A DNA stretch of 64,000 nt from Bog-473 sp963736525 (GTDB lineage: Bacteria > Actinomycetota > Acidimicrobiia > Acidimicrobiales > RAAP-2): contig CAVTPF010000018.1 of the NCBI GenBank assembly GCA_963736525.1, positions 215,887 through 279,886 of the forward strand, given 5' to 3'. The translations under genes were made by a program, and so were the position numbers. Shown here one piece after another: positions 1 through 7,621 of the stretch. The notes under the pieces are model-generated. The model was not told the origin of the DNA, made no database searches, and was given only the letters and a program-made list of their open reading frames with translations. The stretch's first letter is position 1, and every line of letters begins with the position of its first letter.

Positions 1-1113
1 ACGAGTACCAGCCCGCGTATCAGCATCACGGTGAACAACTCGCCAGGGACGATCGCCGCCACCAAGACCGACGACCTGCTCGAGGCCTATGCCTCCTACA
101 GCGCCCTGCAAGCGAACCTCTACCTACCAAGTAATTCTCTATATCAGGGTCTGCCCTCGAACACGTGTGATCCCTACTCATGCCTGTGGCCCTTCACCAA
201 CGCGACCGCCGGAACGGCGTTCCTCTACGGCGTTCCCGGGGGCCAGCAGTTCCTCGGCGACGTGGACGCGCGCCTTACCGGTCTTGGCCACTACGCCGAC
301 GCCGCTGAGGTCTCACCGACTGGGTCGCCACAGCCTCCTGCGTACGAATCTGCGGTCGCGCCGCCGCTCGGACCCGGCGGCGCGACGTACTTTGACGACA
401 ACGCATGGGTTGGCCTCGATCTCGTCCATGCATATCTCCTCACGTCGGACCCTTCTGATCTGACGTTGGCTCAGGACGAATTCAACTTCGACGTCGCGGG
501 CTGGGACACGAGCGCCACCGACACCTGTCCGGGGGGCGTCTTCTGGGAGGATGCGGCGGGCAGCCAGCGCAATGTGACGGCCAACGGCGCCAGCGCAGAG
601 CTCGGCCTGGAGCTCGATCAGCTGACTGGAGACAACACGGACCTGGCCTGGGCGGCGCGCATGTACCAGTGGGCCGTGACGTGCCTCCGCACCCCCGGCG
701 GCCTCTACAACGACCACATCAACGCTGATGGAAGCGTCAACTCGACCATCTGGAGCTACAACCAGGGAGTCATGGTCGGGGCCGGCGTGCTGCTGCACAA
801 GCTGACGGGCACCAGCGCGTCTTTGAGTCAAGCGGAGCAGACGGCGTCGGCGGCCCTTCTGTACTTCGGGACAGGCCCGAACCTCATCAATCAGGGTCCA
901 GCCTTCAACGCCATCTATTTCCGTGACCTGTTGTATCTGAATCAAATCGCTCCGGATGACGGGTACGTGAGCGAGGCGCAAAGTTACGGATCGTACATGT
1001 GGACGCAGCGACAGGTGTCTTCGGGACTGTTCGAACCCCAGTACGGCGTCAATGGGACCGCTCCCATGGTCGAGATCTACTCGTTGCTCGCCGGGAGCCA
1101 ACCCAGACCCTAG
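1..1113 (+). CDS. GH76-like glycoside hydrolase, 5' end outside the window
   Basis: The frame is open back to base 1, and the first possible start is an internal GTG at 31, so the N-terminus (probably with a signal peptide) lies upstream. About 370 residues are visible. The segment YFDDNAWVGLDL carries the double aspartate and aromatic pattern of family 76 alpha-1,6-mannanases. Later segments GGVFWEDAAGSQRNVTANG and GLYNDHINADG fit the alpha/alpha-barrel repeats of that family. The family hydrolyses alpha-1,6-mannan backbones; substrate and secretion here are inferred. The gene ends at TAG 1111-1113 and the next 290 bases have no intact gene. Confidence 0.75.
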   Translation, partial: TSTSPRISITVNNSPGTIAATKTDDLLEAYASYSALQANLYLPSNSLYQGLPSNTCDPYSCLWPFTNATAGTAFLYGVPGGQQFLGDVDARLTGLGHYADAAEVSPTGSPQPPAYESAVAPPLGPGGATYFDDNAWVGLDLVHAYLLTSDPSDLTLAQDEFNFDVAGWDTSATDTCPGGVFWEDAAGSQRNVTANGASAELGLELDQLTGDNTDLAWAARMYQWAVTCLRTPGGLYNDHINADGSVNSTIWSYNQGVMVGAGVLLHKLTGTSASLSQAEQTASAALLYFGTGPNLINQGPAFNAIYFRDLLYLNQIAPDDGYVSEAQSYGSYMWTQRQVSSGLFEPQYGVNGTAPMVEIYSLLAGSQPRP

Positions 1114-1401
1114 ATCGCACGCGAGAGGCTTGCTCGGGTTCCCCCTCTCAAGCCTCGGCGAGTGCCTCAGACCCGCCATTCCGACGTAGGGCCTGCTCAT
1201 CCTCGATCCGTCGGATTAATCATTTGCAAGAGACCATCGGTCGAGTCGGTCCCAGCGTGCAGACGCTCACGGGGTGCGCCAGTCGTGCCGAACTGTCCCA
1301 CCGGCCCGGCGGCGGGGCACCAGCGGCGTCAAAGAGAATGTCGGTCTTCTGGTTAGACGAGGCTTGCCGCCATCAGGAGAGCAGCCGAGGTACGGGGACA
1401 C
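1114..1401. other. Intergenic stretch without a gene, carrying a repeat
   Basis: No open frame with coding character is seen. The stretch contains the left copy of a 21-base direct repeat (1270-1290) followed directly by a GC-rich hairpin (1293-1323) related to hairpins at 58-63 kb. Confidence 0.5.
1270..1323. repeat. Direct repeat copy plus hairpin element (copy a)
   Basis: Bases 1270-1290 match 1766-1786 at 20 of 21 positions (single g/a difference), so the Nudix gene lies between two copies. Directly after it TGTCCC (1294-1299) can pair with GGGGCA (1314-1319) around a loop containing CCCGGCG. The block GTGCCGAAC at 1286-1294 recurs near 63117. Function unknown. Confidence 0.5.
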
Positions 1402-1887
1402 GTGTACGCATCGGAGAATCCGTACCATTTCGCAATGGCTCTTCCCCTTCGCAAGGCCGTGGGAGCGGTCGTCATGGATGAAGACAGGCGACTGCTGCTC
1501 GTTCGCTTCGGGTTTCCCGGCGGGGCACTGTGGGCGGCGCCCGGAGGTGGGATCGAGGACGGGGAGTCCCATGAAGCAGCCATTCGGCGGGAGCTGCACG
1601 AGGAGGTGGGGTTAGAAGACGCCGAGATCGGTCCGGTCATCTGGAGACGGACACACATCTTTCCGCTCTCCCACGAGTTTGGCGGACAACGAGAGGACCT
1701 ACTGACATCTGCTGCGTTAGCAATTCAATCCCGGTCTAAACATCCGAGTCGTCCGACGGCGCAGTCGGGGTGCGCCAATCGTGCCGGCTTCGTTCGGGGC
1801 TCCCTCGCGACGGCTTCTTGGGAGGGCGGGTGCGAGCCATCAGATGCTGCCCGGGTCAGTCCGTTCAGTCCGCAAGAGTCCAGGTGA
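1402..1887 (+). pseudogene. Nudix hydrolase with a disrupted C-terminus
   Basis: The N-terminal 100 residues form a good Nudix fold start. A perfect Nudix box (G-x5-E-x7-RELHEEVGL) sits around residues 49-71 and would bind the divalent metal for cleaving nucleoside-diphosphate-linked substrates. The family-like sequence stops after GGQREDLL (about residue 108). What follows is Ser/Arg-rich and reads like non-coding DNA, starting about 30 bases before the right copy of the direct repeat at 1766. I infer a 3' truncation or frameshift rather than a functional extension. Substrate cannot be predicted. Confidence 0.65.
1766..1786. repeat. Right copy of the 21-base direct repeat flanking the Nudix gene
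   Basis: Same sequence as 1270-1290 with one difference. It lies inside the nonsense 3' extension of the Nudix frame, consistent with recombination or insertion having damaged that gene. Confidence 0.5.
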
Positions 1888-1980
1888 GCAGGCCGATGGG
1901 GGAGCGGTCCACTGTCTTCGTGCGGCTCCGTCCGGGGTAATCCGCAAGCGTGTGTGACCTCGTGGTGAAACGCGGGCGCT

Positions 1981-2304
1981 TCAGAACGGCGGATCGCCGA
2001 GACCGTCGAGATAGGTGAGGTCCCGACCGTTGGGCAGAACGGCTCGACCCACGGACCCGTCGGACAGTCTCAGCTCAAACTCGCCCCGAGCGTGCAGGGG
2101 CCTCAAATCATCGGTCGCCAGCCCCCGAAATCGACCGTCCCAAGACGTCCGCAACGGTACGGATTCGGTTCCGCCAAGCGTCTCGACGTCCTCCACGAGC
2201 TCGCTTTTGGTCAATCGGACTTCCGCCTCAAACTGCATGGTGCCGTCGACCCAGACCTCGACCGGTCCTTTGTAGTGGCGTTCCCTCGTCGTTCTCTGTG
2301 CCAC
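1981..2304 (-). CDS. Small hypothetical protein, beta-rich
   Basis: I read a 107-residue protein from a GTG at 2304; the frame stays open to 2412, so a longer start is possible. The sequence has alternating hydrophobic and charged residues (VEVWVDGTMQFEAEV, FELRLSDGSVGRAVLPNG) that look like beta strands, with no signal peptide or membrane segment. I do not recognise the family. It stands alone between remnants, so its being expressed is uncertain. Confidence 0.4.
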   Translation of the reverse strand: MAQRTTRERHYKGPVEVWVDGTMQFEAEVRLTKSELVEDVETLGGTESVPLRTSWDGRFRGLATDDLRPLHARGEFELRLSDGSVGRAVLPNGRDLTYLDGLGDPPF

Positions 2305-2354
2305 GAGCAAGAGGCTATCCCTGGGCTTCGTCCCCAGCCGTAAGCTCACTGGAA

Positions 2355-2893
2355 GTGAACGTCGAGCGGAGCGCCGAGCGCTCCCTAGCTGGCTCGCCAC
2401 CCTGATCTGCATCCTTGCGCTCGTCGGCGTCTACTACGCGGCCCAAGGCATCAACGGCCTGATCGCCCCGGCCAAGCTCAGCCCCTGCGGCTCGGACAAT
2501 CCGACCTGTGCCGTGCGTCCGACGCCCAAGCCGACCGGCACCACCACGACCACCCCCATCCTCACGCCGACCCCCGTACCAGCTCTCACACCGACCACCG
2601 CGCCCGCCCGCGCCGTCCAGCAGCCACCCGACAATCCATTCGCCGACGACCCAGCCCGTCAACTGCGGGGCGCTCCCCGTCGGCCCGGGGGCCGGACCGC
2701 CGCCCGCAGGGTGCGCAGGGCTGCCGTGAGCGAAGCGCCCAACCGGCCGCCACGAGCCAGCACCTTGTTGAGCCGCAGCCGTAGCTCGATGGGGTCCGGC
2801 ACCTTGTCGGGGATGCCCGGGCGCAACTTGTCGCGGAGGCTGAGTATCGGTTCACCTTTGCGTCACCCTCGCGGCCCTCGGTCCAGCGGATAG
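2355..2893 (+). pseudogene. Remnant of a single-pass membrane protein with a Thr/Pro-rich tail
   Basis: One frame encodes a hydrophobic segment (WLATLICILALVGVYYAAQG, near 2388-2447) followed by a Thr/Pro-rich linker at about 2515-2610. That frame has no ATG, GTG or TTG upstream of the membrane segment. A GTG at 2355 in the neighbouring frame could have been the start if one base was lost near 2385. Downstream of about 2650 coding character fades. The rest of 2305-2914 shows nothing else I can support. Probably a decayed gene. Confidence 0.3.
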
Positions 2894-2914
2894 GGTCCCA
2901 AGACCGCTTAGCGG

Positions 2915-4753
2915 GTGCATCAATCGGGGTCAGACATGCTCCATCCGGGGACGTCGTCACCAGCGACGAAGAATGTGGAATCTCCTGGCCACGGAACTGT
3001 CGCGTCCCCGCCCCCGGACTGGCGGTCGTGGCTGATCCCCGTCGCCACTCTCGTCGGCTTCGCCATCCCCGCGGTGTCCTACCTCTGGATGATCCACGCC
3101 GACGGGGTCAACGTCATCAACGCGGACCAATGGGACGACGTGGCACTGATCGGTCATGCGTACGCGGGGACCCTGCACCTCTCGACACTGTGGGCACAGC
3201 ACAACGAGAACCGCATCTTCTTCCCCAACCTGATCGTCCTGGCCCTCGCCTACAGCACGCACTTCAACGTGGTGACCGAGGAGTACCTGAGCGCCCTCAT
3301 GTTGTTCGGCGCCACGGCACTCGTCATCTGCGCGCACAAGCGTCGCTCACCGGGGAGGCGGTGGATCTGGTACTGCCCGGTGGCGTTCCTGCTGCTCTCG
3401 CTCGCCCAGGCCGTCAACGCACTGTGGGGCTTCCAGATGGCCTGGTACCTGGTCCTCCTCATGGTCGTGTTGGCCCTGTTCCTGCTGGACCAGGAGCCGC
3501 TGCGATGGCCCGTCTTCGCAGGCGCCATCGCGGCGGCCGTCATCGCCAGCTTCTCGTCACTTCAGGGCTTGCTCGTATGGCCGGCCGGACTGCTGCTCAT
3601 CTACCTGAGGCGCCGGGCCCCGCATCTCGCCGTTGCCTGGATCGGCTCCGCCGTCCTGGCCGGAGTGATCTACTTCGTCGGCTTCAACTTCAACGCCTCG
3701 CAGTCACCCAGCCACGACGTGCTTCAGTATCCGGGGGCCACGTTCACATTCTTCCTCCAGGTCGTGGGCGACATCGTGGGGGAGAGTCAGCCGGGCATCC
3801 TCGTGACACTCTTCGGCTCGGTGCTGGTCGTGACGGCGATCTGGGCGCTGGTGCGGTTCGCCACCTGGGGACGGACCAGTACCGGATGCCGTCCCTTCGC
3901 CCTCTCGCTGATCCTTTATGGGCTCCTCTTCTCGGGATTGACCGCGTCAGGTCGATCCGCTCTAGCCGGGTTGGGATTCGGGGACGTGCAGAACCGCTAC
4001 ACGGTCTTCGCCATCTTCGTCCTCGTCGGTTTGTACCTCGCCGTCTTGGACCCACCTCTCGCCTTCCAGCAGCGATCGTCGGAACGTGGTCCTCGATTGC
4101 CGGCGCGAAGCATTGGTGGACGGCGACACGTGCTCTCCGACCCTCTGTTCACCCTCGCTCGGGTCGTCGTCGGGGTGGGCATCGTCCTCACCGTGATATT
4201 CGGATCGGCCAACGGTATTGCCCAGGCGCGGTTGGCGCGCGACAACCGGCTCTATCTGGGACAGGTGACCGTCAGGGCCGACCAGTACCCGGCCCCGGTC
4301 GTCGTCAGCCTTTATGGGCTGGAAACGGCCCAAATCATTCGCCGTCAGATCACGATAGCCAGAAACGACCGCCTCAGCCTCTTCGGCACTGGCGACGCGG
4401 CGAGGTACCTGAGCGAAAAGCCGCTTCAAGTTCATCTTGCGCCGCTACACGCGGCTTTCGCCCTTCCACGCAACGGGTCGGCGCTGCACGGCAAGCAGGT
4501 CCTGGACGTAGTCACCTCGGACTCGTACGACGTCACGAGAGTTGACTACTTCCTGAGCGGCCCGGGACTTGCAGGCGCCTTGTTCGCCACCGGTGCCGGC
4601 ACTAAGTACGGCTGGATCGCCGAATGGAACACGTCGAACGTGCCCAACGGCAGCTATGCGATCGACGCCACTGTCGATGACTCGGGAGGTCGATCGGTCA
4701 GGACCCCTCCAGTCGAGGTGCGTGTGGAGAATGTGAATCGTTCTCGTTCGTGA
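2915..4753 (+). CDS. Polytopic membrane protein, glycosyltransferase-like, with a C-terminal Ig-like region
   Basis: A 612-residue protein from GTG 2915; ATG 2936 is an equally plausible start with GGGG just upstream. Hydrophobic segments recur from residue 40 to about 440 (for example residues 40-60, 150-190, 205-245), in the manner of GT-C type membrane glycosyltransferases, but I see no clear catalytic DE or DD motif. The last 100 residues (YDVTRVDYFLSGPG ... NGSYAIDATVDDSGG) resemble an extracytoplasmic Ig-like beta sandwich. A decayed inverted partial copy lies just downstream. Role in surface glycan assembly is only inferred. Confidence 0.6.
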   Translation: MHQSGSDMLHPGTSSPATKNVESPGHGTVASPPPDWRSWLIPVATLVGFAIPAVSYLWMIHADGVNVINADQWDDVALIGHAYAGTLHLSTLWAQHNENRIFFPNLIVLALAYSTHFNVVTEEYLSALMLFGATALVICAHKRRSPGRRWIWYCPVAFLLLSLAQAVNALWGFQMAWYLVLLMVVLALFLLDQEPLRWPVFAGAIAAAVIASFSSLQGLLVWPAGLLLIYLRRRAPHLAVAWIGSAVLAGVIYFVGFNFNASQSPSHDVLQYPGATFTFFLQVVGDIVGESQPGILVTLFGSVLVVTAIWALVRFATWGRTSTGCRPFALSLILYGLLFSGLTASGRSALAGLGFGDVQNRYTVFAIFVLVGLYLAVLDPPLAFQQRSSERGPRLPARSIGGRRHVLSDPLFTLARVVVGVGIVLTVIFGSANGIAQARLARDNRLYLGQVTVRADQYPAPVVVSLYGLETAQIIRRQITIARNDRLSLFGTGDAARYLSEKPLQVHLAPLHAAFALPRNGSALHGKQVLDVVTSDSYDVTRVDYFLSGPGLAGALFATGAGTKYGWIAEWNTSNVPNGSYAIDATVDDSGGRSVRTPPVEVRVENVNRSRS

Positions 4754-4879
4754 ACCGGCGGTGGACGGTTCACCCCAAGTCCGATAGCGAGCCGCGGGTG
4801 AGCTTGGCCCCGCGGACCATGGTCCCTCCCGGCTTGCAACAGTTCCTCGCTGCCCAGGAAGGTGTGAGTATCTACGGGC

Positions 4880-5257
4880 CGCCGCTGCCGGTCAGCACAC
4901 AGCGATTGGTCGCAGAGCGCCAGGGCGACGCTCAGCGCCAACAAGACCAGGTACCACGCAAACTGAAACCCCCATAACGTGTTGCCGTACCCGACGAAGG
5001 AGAGCACGACGATCGCCACGGGGACATAGAAGATCCACGGCGTCGCCGGTGACCTCCGTAGGTGCCCCGAGGATCAGCAAAGCCATCGCCCCCAGAACGG
5101 TGAGACCACATAGGAACTCTTCGGCCTTGACATTGAAGTTGAGAGTCGAGCGGACCTCACTGATATCCAAATCGAATCGCTGACGGGCCTAGACGTAGAT
5201 GGCGATTACCAGCCCTCCAAAGACCAGAAGGTCGCCACCGAAAGTGAGGGCGTCCAT
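4880..5257 (-). pseudogene. Decayed partial copy of the upstream membrane protein gene
   Basis: Read on the minus strand, the piece NTLWGFQFAWYLVLL closely matches NALWGFQMAWYLVLL of the intact gene at 2915-4753. The piece NFNVKAEEFLCGLTVLGA matches HFNVVTEEYLSALMLFGA. The two matching parts lie in different frames. The only good start (ATG 5257 behind AGGAGG) runs 22 codons (MDALTFGGDLLVFGGLVIAI plus two) to an in-frame TAG. The 22-codon piece could be a tiny membrane peptide, but decay of a duplicated gene is simpler. Confidence 0.6.
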
Positions 5258-5346
5258 TGGGCCTCCTCGTGACCAGCTGTGACCTGTCGGTGCCCTGAAG
5301 GCCCTGTTTACCGACCGATTAGGTCATGTACCAGGGGGAAATGGCG

Positions 5347-5429
5347 TGCCCGGAGCGGGACTCGAACCCGCACGCCCTTTCGGACAGCGGCTTTTGAGGC
5401 CGCCGCGTCTGCCATTCCGCCATCCGGGC
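5347..5429 (-). tRNA. tRNA-Leu(CAA)
   Basis: On the minus strand the 5' end GCCCGGA pairs with TCCGGGC, with A as discriminator base. The anticodon arm GCGGC-CTCAAAA-GCCGC gives anticodon CAA, reading UUG. A long variable arm (TGTCCGAAAGGGCG) and a T arm with GGTTCGAGTCC confirm a class II leucine tRNA. CCA is not encoded. Confidence 0.95.
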
Positions 5430-5548
5430 GAGAACGCCAGATCCTACAAGCTGCCATCTACGGTGGCGGGGGTGGGAGACCGGGTGCAGGCGCGACGTGA
5501 CGAGGGTGGGAACGCCGTACCGCCGTATCGCCGTGCCGTCGCGGCACC

Positions 5549-6706
5549 GTGAAACTCGCCGGCGTCGAGCTGGTCCGGGTGGAGCTCCCGTTCCGCGCCG
5601 ACATCGGCACCGCGGCCGGCGTGCACCGTGTGCGTCCGCTGCTCTTCCTGCGCGTCGCGACCGCCGACGGCGACGGCTGGGGTGAGTGCGCCGCGCTGGC
5701 CGGGGGCACCTCGGTCGATCCGTCCGTCGACGCGGTGGAGCAGGCCGTGGTCGACCGGGGCGTGCCCCGCCTGTGCGACGCCGCCCGTGCCAGAGGGGGG
5801 CACCTGCCGGCGGAGACGGAGGTGGCGCGCCTGTTCGGCGGCGCACCCGCGGACCGGATGCTGGCCGCCGCCTTCGAGATGGCCGTTTCCGATGTCGAGC
5901 TCCGGGCGGCCGGCCGTTCCATGGCCGAGGACCTCGGCACCGCTCCTGGGTTCGAGTCCATGCCCGTCGGGGCGGTGGTGGGGATCCCGCCGGACCGCGA
6001 CGTTGGCGCGCTCCGAGAGCAGGTGGACGCCGCCGTGCGGGCCGGCGCGGCCCGCGTCCGCCTGAAGATCGAGCCGGGATGGGAGATCGAGCCCGTGCGC
6101 GCCGTGCGGGAGGACCACCCGGACCTCGTGCTCCAGGTCGACGCCAACGGCTGCTTCCGCAACGCCCGAGAGGACGTCGCGACCCTCAGCTCGTTGGCCG
6201 CCTTCGGCGTGCTCTGCATCGAACAGCCGCTGCCGCCGGCCGACCTCGTGGCCCTGGCCCAGCTGGCCCGCGTCCTGCCGGTGCCGATCTGCCTGGACGA
6301 GTCGCTGTCCACCCCGCGTCGCGTCAACGACGCGCTGCGCAACGGGTCGTGCGCGATGGCCTGCCTCAAGCCCGCCCGCCTCGGCGGCGTGCGGGCCACC
6401 CGGGTGGCCCATGCCGCCTGCGCCGCCGCCGGCGTCCCCGTCTTCGTCGGCGGCTTCTTCGAGGCAGGGCTCGGCCGGGCGTCCAACCTCGCCCTGGCGG
6501 CGCGCCTGAGCCAGGACGCGACGGGCCTCGTCGGCGACCTGGGCAACCCCCACGACTATCTGTCGATCGACCCCTGCGGCTACCCCCCTGTGCAGGGCGG
6601 ATGGGTCCAGGTGCGCCGCGAGCCGGGGGTCGGGAACTGGCCCGACGCCGGTCTGCTGCAGGCGCTGCATGCGCGGCGTCGCTGGTTCCCCGCCACGTAC
6701 ACTTGA
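5549..6706 (+). CDS. menC: o-Succinylbenzoate synthase-like enolase-superfamily enzyme
   Basis: A 385-residue protein from GTG 5549. It has the N-terminal capping domain and the TIM barrel of the muconate-lactonizing subgroup. The catalytic lysine is in RLKIEPG, metal ligands are in QVDANG, CIEQPL and CLDES, and the second catalytic lysine is in CLKPARLGG. In menaquinone biosynthesis MenC dehydrates SHCHC to o-succinylbenzoate. No other men gene is in the window, so the specific reaction rests on motif resemblance; N-succinylamino-acid racemase or dipeptide epimerase activity are alternatives. Confidence 0.8.
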   Translation: MKLAGVELVRVELPFRADIGTAAGVHRVRPLLFLRVATADGDGWGECAALAGGTSVDPSVDAVEQAVVDRGVPRLCDAARARGGHLPAETEVARLFGGAPADRMLAAAFEMAVSDVELRAAGRSMAEDLGTAPGFESMPVGAVVGIPPDRDVGALREQVDAAVRAGAARVRLKIEPGWEIEPVRAVREDHPDLVLQVDANGCFRNAREDVATLSSLAAFGVLCIEQPLPPADLVALAQLARVLPVPICLDESLSTPRRVNDALRNGSCAMACLKPARLGGVRATRVAHAACAAAGVPVFVGGFFEAGLGRASNLALAARLSQDATGLVGDLGNPHDYLSIDPCGYPPVQGGWVQVRREPGVGNWPDAGLLQALHARRRWFPATYT

Positions 6707-6712
6707 CCCTCC

Positions 6713-7006
6713 ATGCATCGCGTCCTGCTGGAACGCCGCATCAGAGACGTCCACGCCCGGCTCGTGCGGGCGCGGGAGGAGCTCGCCGTGCTCGATGAGC
6801 AGCTCGCGGTCGTGCAGGAATCGGCCGACGAGGCCCGCGTGCGCGCCCTGGTCTCGGAGACCCCGCTCGCCACCCAGGAGCACAACGAGGCGGCGCGGCA
6901 CGCCGACGCCATGGCGAAGGCGCGCGACGCGCAGCGCAAGGCGGTGGCCGACCTCGAGCGCCGCCAGGACGAGCTCCTGGCCGCCGTGGCGACCGGCCCG
7001 CAATGA
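6713..7006 (+). CDS. Small coiled-coil protein
   Basis: 97 residues, nearly all predicted helix, with heptad-like Leu/Ala/Val spacing (RIRDVHARLVRAREELAVLD, then KAVADLERRQDELLAAV) and many Glu/Arg pairs. No signal peptide. It starts 7 bases after menC-like and its stop overlaps the start of pdtaR in an ATGA, so it is probably co-translated with the response regulator. Function unknown. Confidence 0.7.
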   Translation: MHRVLLERRIRDVHARLVRAREELAVLDEQLAVVQESADEARVRALVSETPLATQEHNEAARHADAMAKARDAQRKAVADLERRQDELLAAVATGPQ

Positions 7007-7611
7007 CCGACGGCAGCCGCACGGAGGCGCCCGTGGCCCGGGTGGTCATTGCCGAGGACGAGGCGATCGTGCGCCTCGACCTGAAGGAGATCCTGCTCGC
7101 CGCCGGCTACGAGGTCGTCGGGGAGACGGGGCGCGGCGACGACGCGGTGCGGCTGGTCGAGGAGCACCAGCCCGACCTGGCCATCCTCGACGTGAAGATG
7201 CCCGGGATGGACGGCCTGCGGGCCGCCCGCGAGATCACCTCCCGCCACCAGGTGGTGGTGCTGCTCCTCACCGCGTTCAGCCAGCGCGACCTGATTGAGG
7301 AGGCCAGGGACTCGGGTGTCTCCGCGTACCTGATAAAGCCGTTCCAGCCACGGGAGCTGCTGCCGGCCATCGCCGACGTCCTGGCCCGGGCCCGGCAGGA
7401 GTGGGCCATTGAGGCCGAGCAGTCGGGCGACGGGGCCGAGGACAAGATCGCCACCCGTCGGCTGGTAGACGAAGCCAAGCAGATCCTGATGGACCGGGAC
7501 GAGCTCCCCGAGACGGAGGCGTTCGGCTTCATTCAGCGCACGGCCATGCAGACGCGGGCCCGGATGCGCGATGTGGCCCAGCAGGTCGTGGACGGCACGC
7601 TGGCCCCCTAG
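7003..7611 (+). CDS. pdtaR: ANTAR-domain response regulator
   Basis: 202 residues. The receiver domain (about 12-130) has the acidic pocket AEDE, phospho-acceptor Asp63 in LDVKMPG and the conserved Lys in YLIKPF. The C-terminal ANTAR helices (about 145-200, ATRRLVDEAKQILMDRD ... FIQRTAMQTRARM) bind paired hairpins in nascent RNA and act as antiterminators. The position upstream of polA equals Rv1626 (PdtaR) in Mycobacterium. Its cognate kinase is not adjacent. Confidence 0.9.
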   Translation: MTDGSRTEAPVARVVIAEDEAIVRLDLKEILLAAGYEVVGETGRGDDAVRLVEEHQPDLAILDVKMPGMDGLRAAREITSRHQVVVLLLTAFSQRDLIEEARDSGVSAYLIKPFQPRELLPAIADVLARARQEWAIEAEQSGDGAEDKIATRRLVDEAKQILMDRDELPETEAFGFIQRTAMQTRARMRDVAQQVVDGTLAP

Positions 7612-7621
7612 TGTCGGCGTA

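Noticed and set aside
2740..2900. Minus-strand piece reading LRDKLRPGIPDKVPDP
   Set aside because: Looks protein-like for about 50 codons but has a stop directly upstream, no start and no recognised family; too weak to annotate.
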